A model generated the notes under the pieces. It saw nothing but the letters and a program-made list of their open reading frames with translations. It searched no databases and was not told where the DNA came from. From Hyphomicrobium sp. (GTDB lineage Bacteria; Pseudomonadota; Alphaproteobacteria; Rhizobiales; Hyphomicrobiaceae), in contig NZ_JAIELN010000009.1 in NCBI RefSeq assembly GCF_019753045.1, positions 1 to 64,000 of the forward strand: DNA of 64,000 nucleotides. Direction: 5' to 3'. Within the stretch, counting starts at the first letter, position 1; each line of letters begins with the position of its first letter. The position numbers and the translations under genes were made by a program. Of the stretch, positions 38,013 to 46,516 are shown piece by piece.

Positions 38013-39212
38013 TCAGCGCGCGAGCGCCGCGACGCCTGGCAATTCACGGCCCTCGAGCCATTCCAGGAAAGCGCCGCCAGCGGTCGAGACATAGGTGAAA
38101 TCGTCCGCCACGCCGGCCGCGTTCAAAGCCGCAACCGTATCTCCGCCGCCCGCGACCGAAACAAGCTTTCCTGCTTTCGTCAATTGAGCGGCCGCACGGG
38201 CCAGCGCAAACGTACCCTCGCCGAAAGGCGCAATTTCGAACGCTCCGAGCGGGCCGTTCCAAAGCAGCGTTTTGGTACGATCGAGGAGTTCACTGGTGTG
38301 CGCAACGGATTTCGGACCGACGTCGAGGATCATCGCGTCCGCCGGCACGCTATCGATCGCAACGACCTCACTAGCGGCGCCTTCCTTGAATTCGCGCGCC
38401 ACCACCGCATCGACCGGCAGAACGATTTCGCAGCCCTTCTGCTTCGCAGCAGCCATGATGTCTCGCGCGGTAGCATGGAATTCCGGCTCAGCAAGAGATT
38501 TGCCGACGGCCACACCGAGAGCTTGGAGAAACGTGTTCGCCATGCCTCCGCCGATAATCAGGCTATCGACCTTCGCGACGAGGTTCGTCAAAACCGGAAT
38601 TTTCGTCGAAACCTTGGCTCCGCCGACGACAGCAGCGGTCGGCCGCTGAGGCTTTTCGAGCGCGGTTCTGAGGGCGTTGATCTCTTCCATCAGAAGTGGC
38701 CCGGCGTACGATGGAAGAAAATGCGTCAATCCCTCGGTCGACGCATGCGCGCGGTGCGCACACGAAAACGCATCTCCCACGAAGATGTCGCCAAGCTTGG
38801 CAAGCTCTCCCGCGAAGGCCGGATCGTTCTTCTCTTCACCCTTGTGAAAGCGCAGGTTCTCGAGAAGCGCTACATCGCCATTCTTCAGCTGGCCGACGGC
38901 ACTCGCCGCTTCGGCACCGATGCTATCGCCGCCGAATGCAACCGGGCGACCGAGCAGCCGTTGCATCATCTCGGCGACGGGCTTCAACGACAGGTCGGCT
39001 TCAGGACCATTCTTCGGCCGTCCGAAGTGCGAGATCACGATGACCTTGGCGCCGCGATTGGCCAGCGCGTTGATGCCGGGCAGCAGCCGCTCGAGACGCG
39101 TCGCGTCGGTGACTTTCCCGTCTCTCACCGGAACGTTGAGATCGGCTCGAACGATAACCCGTTTACCTTCGACGTCGATCCCATCCGTCGTCTTCAGCTT
39201 GTCGAGGTTCAT
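38013..39212 (-). CDS. pgk: Phosphoglycerate kinase
   Basis: Pgk interconverts 1,3-bisphosphoglycerate and 3-phosphoglycerate. The 399-residue length is standard. RVIVRADLNVPV, SHFGRPKNG, the LENLRFHKGEE block and GGAKVSTKIPVL are present, and the nucleotide-binding end reads VSVAGGGDTVAALNAAG. The C-terminal GGAFLEWLEGRELPG is typical. It follows tkt by 41 bp; the usual gap gene between them is absent. Confidence 0.97.
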   Translation of the reverse strand: MNLDKLKTTDGIDVEGKRVIVRADLNVPVRDGKVTDATRLERLLPGINALANRGAKVIVISHFGRPKNGPEADLSLKPVAEMMQRLLGRPVAFGGDSIGAEAASAVGQLKNGDVALLENLRFHKGEEKNDPAFAGELAKLGDIFVGDAFSCAHRAHASTEGLTHFLPSYAGPLLMEEINALRTALEKPQRPTAAVVGGAKVSTKIPVLTNLVAKVDSLIIGGGMANTFLQALGVAVGKSLAEPEFHATARDIMAAAKQKGCEIVLPVDAVVAREFKEGAASEVVAIDSVPADAMILDVGPKSVAHTSELLDRTKTLLWNGPLGAFEIAPFGEGTFALARAAAQLTKAGKLVSVAGGGDTVAALNAAGVADDFTYVSTAGGAFLEWLEGRELPGVAALAR

Positions 39213-39253
39213 TCCGCGTCCATTCCGGTATCAAATGCGTGGTTGTCAGCTCG

Positions 39254-41266
39254 TCATGCGGATTTCGAAATCGCGCCCCGCGCTGCGTCTGCTACGTGCG
39301 AAGCCGTGATGCCGAAATGCTCATAGAGCTTGCCGGCGGGCGCAGACGCGCCGAAACCGTGCATGCCGATGAAGACATCGGATTTATTGCGCAGCCATTC
39401 ATACCAGCACTGTGCCGTGGCCGCCTCGACCGCAATCCGCGGCACGTCGCCGAGGACTTCGCGTTGGTAGGCCTCGGACTGAGCGCGGAAGAGCTCGAAC
39501 GACGGCATCGAGACGACGGAGGCCTTGATGCCATCCTTCGCCAGCTGAGCGGCCGCCTCGACCGCGAGGCCGACCTCGGAACCAGTCGCGAGCAACGTCA
39601 CGTCGCGCTTGCCCTCCGGGGCCTTCAAAACATAGGCACCCTTTGCGCTGAGGTTTTCAGCGCCATCCCCGCGCAGATTGGGAACCGCTTGCCGCGACAG
39701 GGCCAGAACTGACGGTGTCTCGGTGGCCGCAATCGCAAGCTCCCAGCACTCTGCCGTTTCGACGCCGTCAGCCGGACGAAACACATTCAAGTTCGGGATC
39801 GCACGGAGCGAACTCAGTGTCTCCACGGGCTGATGCGTCGGCCCGTCTTCGCCAAGGCCGATCGAGTCGTGCGTCAGCACGTAAAGAACGCGCTGCTGCA
39901 TCAGAGCCGAGAGACGAATGGACGGACGGCAGTAGTCGGCAAAGACGAGGAACGTGCCGCCGTAGGGAATGAACGAGCCCGAGAGTGCGATGCCGTTCAT
40001 GGCCGCGGCCATACCGTGCTCGCGGACGCCATAATGAATGTAATTGCCTGAGAAGTTCTCGGGCGTCACGGAGTTGTGGTGCTTGGTCCGCGTGCCGTTC
40101 GATCCCGAGAGGTCGGCGGATCCGCCGATCAGTTCCGGCAGAACCGGCACGAGCCGCTCAATCGTCAACTGCGACCAGACCCGCGTCGCGCGCTTTGCGG
40201 TATCGCTCGTGAAAGCGGTCTTCGCTTCGGTGATTGCCTTCGCAACGATGGCTTTCGTATCGCGCCCCGCGATCAATGCGTTCGCTTCCGGGCTCGCAGC
40301 CGACAAGCGCTTTGCCCACTCGGCGCGAAGCTTCTCGTGCGCGCTGCCGACACCGCGCCAAGCAGAGAGGATGTGATCGGGAACCTCGAACGGACCATAC
40401 GGCCAACCGAGCTTCTCGCGCGTATTCTTGATCTCCTCGGCGCCAAGCGGTTCGCCGTGAGCAGAAGATTTACCGGCTTTGTTCGGCGAGCCATATCCGA
40501 TCTGCGTCTTGCAGGCGATGAGCCACGGCTTCGACGGATCGGCCTTGGCCGCTTTGATTGCCGCCGAAACGGCCGCCGCATCGTGGCCGTCTACCTTCGT
40601 CGTGTTCCAGCCCGACGCTTCGAAGCGCTTCACTTCACTGTCCGAGACCGAGAGGCTCGTCGCCCCGTCGATGGTGATCGAGTTATCGTCCCAGAGCACA
40701 ATCAGCTTGCCGAGCTTCAGATGCCCCGCGAGCGAAATGGCTTCCTGGCTGATGCCCTCCATCAGACATCCGTCACCGGCGATGACGTACGTATGATAGT
40801 CGATGAGTTCGGAGCCGACGCGCGCCGCGAGCAAACGTTCCGATAGCGCCATGCCGACGGCATTGGCGAGACCCTGCCCGAGCGGACCCGTCGTCGTCTC
40901 AATTCCGGGGGCGTGGCCATATTCGGGATGACCGGCCGTCTTCGAACCGAATTGGCGGAAGTTCTTGATCTCCTCGATCGTCATGCCGGGATAACCGGTC
41001 AGATAGAGGAGTGAATAAAGAAGCATCGACCCGTGACCGGCCGAAAGGACAAATCGATCGCGGTTCGCCCATTCAGGCGCACTCGCATCGAACTTGAGTG
41101 CTTCGGTGAACAAAACGGTCGCGACATCGGCCATGCCCATGGGCATCCCGGGATGACCGGAATTGGCCGCCTGAACGGCATCCATCGCCAGGGCGCGGAT
41201 GGCGTTGGCCATTTCCCCGCGGCTTGCTGCTGGCACCGTGTCGGCCTTGATCTGGGCTTTACTCAT
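39254..41266 (-). CDS. tkt: Transketolase
   Basis: Thiamine-diphosphate enzyme transferring two-carbon ketol units in the pentose phosphate and C1-assimilation rearrangements. [19 protein letters not shown], the ThDP/Mg motif [13 protein letters not shown] ... WDDNSI, and the catalytic region [20 protein letters not shown] are all present, and the chain ends in the usual C-terminal domain. The start is uncertain: the ATG at 41266 (MSKAQIKAD) best matches family length, with further in-frame ATGs at 41290 and 41326. ThiD, making the cofactor precursor, is in the same run. Confidence 0.95.
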   Translation of the reverse strand: MSKAQIKADTVPAASRGEMANAIRALAMDAVQAANSGHPGMPMGMADVATVLFTEALKFDASAPEWANRDRFVLSAGHGSMLLYSLLYLTGYPGMTIEEIKNFRQFGSKTAGHPEYGHAPGIETTTGPLGQGLANAVGMALSERLLAARVGSELIDYHTYVIAGDGCLMEGISQEAISLAGHLKLGKLIVLWDDNSITIDGATSLSVSDSEVKRFEASGWNTTKVDGHDAAAVSAAIKAAKADPSKPWLIACKTQIGYGSPNKAGKSSAHGEPLGAEEIKNTREKLGWPYGPFEVPDHILSAWRGVGSAHEKLRAEWAKRLSAASPEANALIAGRDTKAIVAKAITEAKTAFTSDTAKRATRVWSQLTIERLVPVLPELIGGSADLSGSNGTRTKHHNSVTPENFSGNYIHYGVREHGMAAAMNGIALSGSFIPYGGTFLVFADYCRPSIRLSALMQQRVLYVLTHDSIGLGEDGPTHQPVETLSSLRAIPNLNVFRPADGVETAECWELAIAATETPSVLALSRQAVPNLRGDGAENLSAKGAYVLKAPEGKRDVTLLATGSEVGLAVEAAAQLAKDGIKASVVSMPSFELFRAQSEAYQREVLGDVPRIAVEAATAQCWYEWLRNKSDVFIGMHGFGASAPAGKLYEHFGITASHVADAARGAISKSA

Positions 41267-41426
41267 TCTTTTCGTGGATCCGTTTTCCATGAGCGCCGCT
41301 GGCGCCACCGTAAGGTCGAGGGACATTTACCGGGGGATTACGGCCCCGTCTACCGCAGCGAGCCCCGTGGTGCACGGCAAAAACCGCCCCTCTGGACCCA
41401 TTCCCGTAGGGGACGAAGTGTCACGC

Positions 41427-43286
41427 TTAAGGGTCGATGCTGTCTGCCTTGACCTTGGCGTCACGCGAAGTCTTGCCCTCGCGCAGACCTTTCTCGGCGT
41501 GCGCGAGCTTTGCTTCTTCTGCTTCGTCCTCGCGGAACAGCTTCTCGAGCATGTCCTGCGACGTGCGCGCCCGCTCCAGAAGCTTCTCGACGTCTGACGA
41601 CAGCTTGTAGTCTTCGTTGAGGCGCCGCTCATCGTGATCCCGGAAGGTCTTGACGATGCGGCCCGCGACCCGCTCGGAGTACCCGAGACCAAGCATCAAC
41701 GATCGCGTCAGATCGAGAGAGGCCAAAAAGGTCTCGCGCCGTATCGCCGCAACGCCGAGGTCGAGCAGCCGGTAAGCGTGCATGCGGTCACGCGCACGCG
41801 CGTAGATTGGAACGTGCGGATACTGCTTTTTGACATATTCCGCCGCGCGCATCGACGCTTCGACGTCATCGATCGCGAGCACGAATGCCCGCGCCTTGTC
41901 CGTTTGCGCAGCCTCCAGCACCTCAGGCCGGCTGGCGTCACCGAAGAAGGCCTTGTTGCCGAAGCGTCTGACGAAGTCGACCTGCTCCACGCTGATGTCG
42001 AGCGCCGTGAACGGGATACCCTTCGCGCGCAGCACGCGGGCCGTGATCTGTCCGAACCGTCCGAACCCCGCAATCACGACGTGTCCGTCGTTGTCCGGCA
42101 ACTTATCGAATGGACGCGTGGGCGCCTTCGCCTTTGCCGAAAGCCTGCGGTCGAGCAGCAGAAGCACCGGCGTCATCGCCATGGACAGGGTGATGACGAC
42201 CGCAAGAATTTGCGACGGGTTACTGCCGAGGACACCGGCAGCCTGACCGACCGACAGCAGAACGAAGGCAAACTCGCCGCCCTGCGACAAAGCAAAAGCC
42301 AGCCGGCGCGCCGGTCCGGCCTCGAGCCCCTGCCAGCGCCCCAACAGAAACAGGATAGTCGCTTTCACGACGATCAGCGCCAGCGTGAGCGATATGATCA
42401 GCCCCGGCTCCGCGAGCAGAAGTCCGAGATTCAGCGACATACCGATGGCGGTAAAGAAGATCCCGAGCAGCAGTCCTTCGAAAGGCCCGATGTCCGCCTC
42501 GAGTTCGTGGCGATAGCTGCTTTCGGCAAGAAGAGCGCCTGCGATGAAGGCTCCGAGCGACGCCGACAATCCGACCGCTTCCATGATCAGCGTGACGCCG
42601 ACGACCGTCAGAAGCGCGGCCGCCGTCATTGCCTCTTTCACGCGCGAGAGCGCCACGAGACGCAGAAACGCATCGAGCACATAACGTCCGATGACGACGA
42701 CAAGAACGATTGTCCCGAGGCCCTTGGCGAAAGCGAAGTAATCGATAACCGGCGCAGACTTGGCGGCCGTCACCGCGAAATACGGTGCGAGCGCAATCAG
42801 CGGAATGGCGGCGAGGTCCTGGAACAGCAGCACTGAAAATCCGAGCCGGCCATGCCGGGTCGAAAGTTCGTTGTTCTCTTCGAGCACCTGCAAAGCGAAA
42901 GCCGTCGAAGAGAGCGCCAGAGCAGCGCCCGCAAACAGCGACGGCTGCCACTGGGTTCCGAAAAACAGAATGCCGACGAACGCGAGCGCGAGCGAGGTAA
43001 TCGCCACCTGCAGTGTGCCGATGCCGAAGATGGCCTGGCGCATGGCCCAAAGTCGCTTGGGGCGCAGCTCCAATCCGATCAAAAACAGCAGCAGAACGAC
43101 GCCGAATTCCGCAAAGTGCAAAACTTGCTGCGCATCATGCTCGGAGAAGAGACGTCCGACGCCATAGGGCCCGAGGACGACACCCGCGACCAGATAGCCA
43201 AGAACCGCTGCGATACCGAAAAATCGTGCGAGCGGCGCGGCTAGCGCCAAGGCGGCCAAAAGGATCGCAAGTTCGTTAAGTGTCAC
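41427..43286 (-). CDS. CPA2-family cation:proton antiporter with TrkA-N domain (KefC-like)
   Basis: A 619-residue protein. About 12 N-terminal membrane spans form the Na+/H+ exchanger fold (LGYLVAGVVLGPYGVGRL, FLIGLELRPKRLW, GAFIAGALLAESSYRHELEADI). At about residue 400 a RCK/TrkA-N nucleotide-binding domain begins with HVVIAGFGRFGQITARVL. The charged tail is helical. KefC-type proteins expel potassium under electrophile stress, a role that would fit formaldehyde-producing metabolism, but this is inference. No ancillary KefF/KefG gene is adjacent. Confidence 0.9.
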   Translation of the reverse strand: MTLNELAILLAALALAAPLARFFGIAAVLGYLVAGVVLGPYGVGRLFSEHDAQQVLHFAEFGVVLLLFLIGLELRPKRLWAMRQAIFGIGTLQVAITSLALAFVGILFFGTQWQPSLFAGAALALSSTAFALQVLEENNELSTRHGRLGFSVLLFQDLAAIPLIALAPYFAVTAAKSAPVIDYFAFAKGLGTIVLVVVIGRYVLDAFLRLVALSRVKEAMTAAALLTVVGVTLIMEAVGLSASLGAFIAGALLAESSYRHELEADIGPFEGLLLGIFFTAIGMSLNLGLLLAEPGLIISLTLALIVVKATILFLLGRWQGLEAGPARRLAFALSQGGEFAFVLLSVGQAAGVLGSNPSQILAVVITLSMAMTPVLLLLDRRLSAKAKAPTRPFDKLPDNDGHVVIAGFGRFGQITARVLRAKGIPFTALDISVEQVDFVRRFGNKAFFGDASRPEVLEAAQTDKARAFVLAIDDVEASMRAAEYVKKQYPHVPIYARARDRMHAYRLLDLGVAAIRRETFLASLDLTRSLMLGLGYSERVAGRIVKTFRDHDERRLNEDYKLSSDVEKLLERARTSQDMLEKLFREDEAEEAKLAHAEKGLREGKTSRDAKVKADSIDP

Positions 43287-43416
43287 TCTATCCCCGCTTC
43301 TCTGGCTGAGAGATTGCGTTCTGCGCGAAATCTACACCGCGCTGCGCAATACACCAGCCCGCCAACTTGTATAGCAACCCACAAGCGGATCGCACCCGAA
43401 GCCGTTAACACCCGAT

Positions 43417-43444
43417 CCACCTCGAAACGGTGGCGCCGAGGTGG
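43417..43444. repeat. Perfect inverted repeat downstream of the xox operon
   Basis: CCACCTCG (43417-43424) and CGAGGTGG (43437-43444), 8-bp arms around 12 bases, 85 bp past the last gene of the xox operon. No T-run follows on the minus strand. Possibly a weak terminator or operator of the KefC-like gene. Confidence 0.4.
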
Positions 43445-43528
43445 CGACGAGTGCGACACATTGCGATCAAATTGAACTTCGCGGCGCAGGCCGCCGCAGC
43501 AAGAGGACGCCTTAGCGCTGGTCGAAGT

Positions 43529-44119
43529 TCAAGGCAACGGATGAGCGTCGACGACGAGGCCGCCGGCTTCCTGCCAGCCGTCGGTGCCGTCACGGTACCA
43601 ATCGACGTTCGTATATCCGTAGCTCAAAGCGCGCTTTGCGGCGTTCCAGCTCATCCAGCAATTCTTGAGACAGAAAAAGACGAGCGGCTTCGTCTTATCG
43701 CCCTTCGTCAGCATCTCGAGGTTACGTTGAAAATAGCGAGCCGCATCTGCCGACAGAACACCGTAGCCGACATTCGGAAGCCATACGGCGTCTTCGATTG
43801 TCATGTGCGACGTCTCCCGCCAGATCGTACCAGCAGGGAGGCCCTCCGGTTTCGGCGCATGCGGATAGACGTCGATGAAAACAGCTCTCTTCGCAGTCCA
43901 GATTTTCATTGCCTCGCCATCGGACAGCACCGTCGCGCCTTTGAGCGTCAGTGGAACAGGCTTGCGATAATTATCCGTCCGGTAGGACTGAGGCTCAGGC
44001 GGCGCCTCGCCGATGGGTGCGGGACCGGAAACATCCTCTTCCGCTGACACGGCAAGGGTGCCTGCAATCGGCATCCAAAGCGCTGCAACGACAATCATCA
44101 GCGCGCGGGGCAGAAGCAT
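43529..44119 (-). CDS. PQQ-associated CXXCW-motif rhodanese-like protein
   Basis: A secreted protein of about 196 residues with a rhodanese-like fold that matches the quinoprotein-associated CXXCW family: FCLKNCWMSWNAAKRAL carries the CxxCW signature and IDVYPHAPKPEGLPAGTIWRETSHMTIEDAVWLP the first half. A signal-like N-terminus (LMIVVAALWMPIAGTLAVSA) follows the ATG at 44119; no good ribosome site is visible and a longer frame exists to 44272. The family co-occurs with PQQ alcohol dehydrogenases; its role is unproven. Last gene of the xox arm, 107 bp after xoxJ. Confidence 0.82.
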   Translation of the reverse strand: MLLPRALMIVVAALWMPIAGTLAVSAEEDVSGPAPIGEAPPEPQSYRTDNYRKPVPLTLKGATVLSDGEAMKIWTAKRAVFIDVYPHAPKPEGLPAGTIWRETSHMTIEDAVWLPNVGYGVLSADAARYFQRNLEMLTKGDKTKPLVFFCLKNCWMSWNAAKRALSYGYTNVDWYRDGTDGWQEAGGLVVDAHPLP

Positions 44120-44225
44120 CTTTGGAGGGAAACTTTCAAATTGCTCGAAGCAACAGAGTGAGAAGTAGGACAGTCGGGAAGCGGCGGGTTTACTTCGCCG
44201 CTTCCGAATTCGCGTCTCGCCTCTT

Positions 44226-45188
44226 TTAAGGCGTAGCCGGCGCAGGAGCCGGTGACGACGCCGTCGCCGCACCGCCCGCCGGAGCAGGCTCTGCAGCGGC
44301 CGACGTGCGCGGCTTTGTGATCATCTCCGTCGACGTATCATCGTCGACCAACAGCGGCACGCCGTAATCGAGCAGCACCTTGTCGATATCGCCCTGCCGT
44401 TTGCGAATGACGTCGTTGAGCTGACGCTTCCAGGCATCGTCGCCGTTGCGCACGCCCATCGTAATTCGGAATGCGATCCTGGCGGCGCCGGCGTCTTTGA
44501 CGAGAGGAACGACAACGAGCGGTTCGCCGTCACGCGACGCCCAGTACGAAGCGATCGGCCCCCACAAGATTCCGGCGTCGACTTCGCCCTTGCGAATGTC
44601 GTTGATCATGTCTGCGGCGGGATTTGCGTAGCGGCGATCAACCATCAACGGGTAGCCGTGCACATTCGCCATGAGACCGTACTTTGCAGCGAGCGTTGCG
44701 CCGGCAGAGCCCTGCTGGGCGCCGATTTTCTTACCCTTGAGGCGAGGATCCGAGAGCGAGTCGACGCCGTCGAGGCCGGTGCCTTTCTTGTAGATGAGGG
44801 CCGACGTCGAACGATAGATCGCGTTCGTGTTCAGCACCATGTCATCGCCCTGCCCCCATCCGATGACGAGATCGCATCGTTTGGCGCCAAGTGTCATGCG
44901 AACGAAGCCCGTCGCCTTGGGAAACCACGTATAGACGACCGGAAGCTTCAGCTCCTCACCGATGATGTTCGCGATCTTGTTTTCAAAGCCCTCCCCCTTC
45001 TCGTTCGAGAACGGAAGATCGGCCGGATCGGCGCAAACGCGAAGCTGTTGCCTGTTGACCAAATCTGCCTTTGGCACGTCGGCGGCGTTTGAACGAACGG
45101 GAAAAGCAATTATCGAAACGGCAGCGGTAATTCCCAGAGCCAATGCAGGCACTGACAAGAATGAAACGTTGAGCGCTTGTTTCCTCAC
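44226..45188 (-). CDS. xoxJ: XoxJ/MxaJ-type periplasmic solute-binding-like protein
   Basis: A 320-residue type-2 periplasmic binding protein of the quinoprotein-dehydrogenase-associated group. After the signal peptide come LRVCADPADLPFSNEKGEGFENKIA, a CDLVIGWGQGDDMVLNT block and DAGILWGPIASYWASR. XoxJ is thought to help mature or activate XoxF. The GTG at 45188 is chosen: AAAGG lies about 9 bases upstream, and the longer frame to 45284 adds a basic non-signal stretch. The C-terminal 30 residues form an unusual Ala/Pro-rich tail. It lies between xoxG and the CXXCW gene. Confidence 0.88.
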   Translation of the reverse strand: MRKQALNVSFLSVPALALGITAAVSIIAFPVRSNAADVPKADLVNRQQLRVCADPADLPFSNEKGEGFENKIANIIGEELKLPVVYTWFPKATGFVRMTLGAKRCDLVIGWGQGDDMVLNTNAIYRSTSALIYKKGTGLDGVDSLSDPRLKGKKIGAQQGSAGATLAAKYGLMANVHGYPLMVDRRYANPAADMINDIRKGEVDAGILWGPIASYWASRDGEPLVVVPLVKDAGAARIAFRITMGVRNGDDAWKRQLNDVIRKRQGDIDKVLLDYGVPLLVDDDTSTEMITKPRTSAAAEPAPAGGAATASSPAPAPATP

Positions 45189-45371
45189 GTTGATAACCTT
45201 TTTGTTATAGCGGCGTGAACGTCGCGGCTCCTGATATGGAGTGGGGGCACGCCGCAATTGCGACCCGCCCCCTTGAACCTTCAATGACCGAATTTACTGC
45301 CAACCCGGAGCGACGCCGACGCGCTCCGGATTAACAATCATATGATGAGGACCGGAAGAAATTCCAGATCC

Positions 45372-46256
45372 TCAGCCCGTGCAATCTTCCGCAGCCTTTT
45401 TGGCTTCCGGCGAGATATCTTCACGGCCATTCGGACGGCCGGCAGGCATACCCGTCTTGGGGTCGGTCGCGTTATGCGAACGTGCCTTAATGTACGTGTA
45501 GATATCGTCGATGTAGCACATGATGTTCTTGTCTTCGCCGAAGGCCGGCATGACGTATTCCGTACCCGCACGGTTCACAACGCGGCCGCTGGAAACCGTC
45601 GCGATGAACGTATTGTAATCCATCGTCTTCAGACTTTCAGCGAGCGCCGGAGCGAAGGTGCTGCCGAGGGCGTTCGGGCCGTGGCAAACGTGGCAAGCGT
45701 CGTGATAGCGGCGGAAGCCGTTCCACGTGCCCCAGTCAACCATGTAGTCCTTCGTAACGACGGGCACCGGGTCGCCGTCCTTGTTGCGATAACGGCCATC
45801 TTCGAACTTGATGCCCTCGCTCTTTGCGAGATCGCTGACCGGGTTCGGAAAGACAGCAGTGCCATCAGGATTGCGCGATCCGGGAGGAGCTTCCTCCGCA
45901 GCCGCGGCGGGAGCAGCAGGTGCTGCGGCGGGTTCGGCTTGCGCGACCTGCTCGGGCTGAGCCGCTGCGGCAGGTGCTTCAGCCTTCTTTTCGGGCTCTG
46001 CTGCGGGCGCCGGGGCAGGCGCAGCTGCTTCCTTCTCAGCGGGCTTTGCCGGTTCGGCGGCAGGCGCCGCGGCAGCTTCAGGCTTAGCTTCTGGCGCAGG
46101 AGCGGCTTCCGTTGCAGGAGCCGGCGCGGGTGTCGAAGCGGCGGCCTTCTCTTCGGGCTTGTTCTGCTCCTGGCATGCGGCAGCTCCGGCGGCGGCACAG
46201 GCCATCAGCGCGAAGGCCAATCTCTTACTGAACTTGTTCACGATGTTCCTCTTCAT
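45372..46256 (-). CDS. xoxG: XoxG-type cytochrome c with lipoprotein-like N-terminus and long Ala/Pro/Glu linker
   Basis: A 294-residue c-type cytochrome, the expected electron acceptor of XoxF. Haem is bound through Cys188-His-Val-Cys191-His192; the further cysteines 247 and 292 fit the four-cysteine methanol-metabolism cytochrome family, and a Met in YVMPAFG can be the axial ligand. Residues 31-125 are a low-complexity linker of Ala, Pro, Glu and Lys. The N-terminus has a KR n-region and cysteines at 20 and 28 in lipobox-like settings (FALMAC, GAAAC), so lipid anchoring is possible. Second gene of the xox arm. Confidence 0.88.
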   Translation of the reverse strand: MKRNIVNKFSKRLAFALMACAAAGAAACQEQNKPEEKAAASTPAPAPATEAAPAPEAKPEAAAAPAAEPAKPAEKEAAAPAPAPAAEPEKKAEAPAAAAQPEQVAQAEPAAAPAAPAAAAEEAPPGSRNPDGTAVFPNPVSDLAKSEGIKFEDGRYRNKDGDPVPVVTKDYMVDWGTWNGFRRYHDACHVCHGPNALGSTFAPALAESLKTMDYNTFIATVSSGRVVNRAGTEYVMPAFGEDKNIMCYIDDIYTYIKARSHNATDPKTGMPAGRPNGREDISPEAKKAAEDCTG

Positions 46257-46465
46257 CCTGTCGTTTGAATTGCGTGGGTCACCACCGCACTGACCGTTCC
46301 GAAATCCATTGTAGTGAGATCGTGGATGGTGAGCCGCCGTTCGCCGAACGCTTCCCGCTTTTTGCGCCGCGTTCCAGGGCGAATGAATATCGCCACTTGT
46401 CGCGCCGTTCTTGTGAAAAGACAGGGTTTCGTGTTGGTTGGCTGATGCGTGGGCCGAACGTCAAA

Positions 46466-46495
46466 GAGCCGGCGCAGGTTTCCCCGCACCGGCTC
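46466..46495 (-). terminator. Hairpin just after the xoxF stop, attenuator-like
   Basis: On the minus strand GAGCCGGTGC and GCGCCGGCTC form a 10-bp stem (one G-U) with a GG/CC extension and small loop, starting 22 bp past the xoxF stop. Only TTT follows, so termination is probably partial. It separates xoxF from xoxG (260-bp gap) and could lower downstream expression or stabilise the xoxF mRNA. Confidence 0.6.
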
Positions 46496-46516
46496 CCGTA
46501 TTACTAGGCGCGTGTC

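Noticed and set aside
45342-46268. 308-residue frame antisense to xoxG with Gly/Arg/Ser-rich end
   Set aside because: Its low-complexity end is the complement of the Ala/Pro/Glu linker codons.
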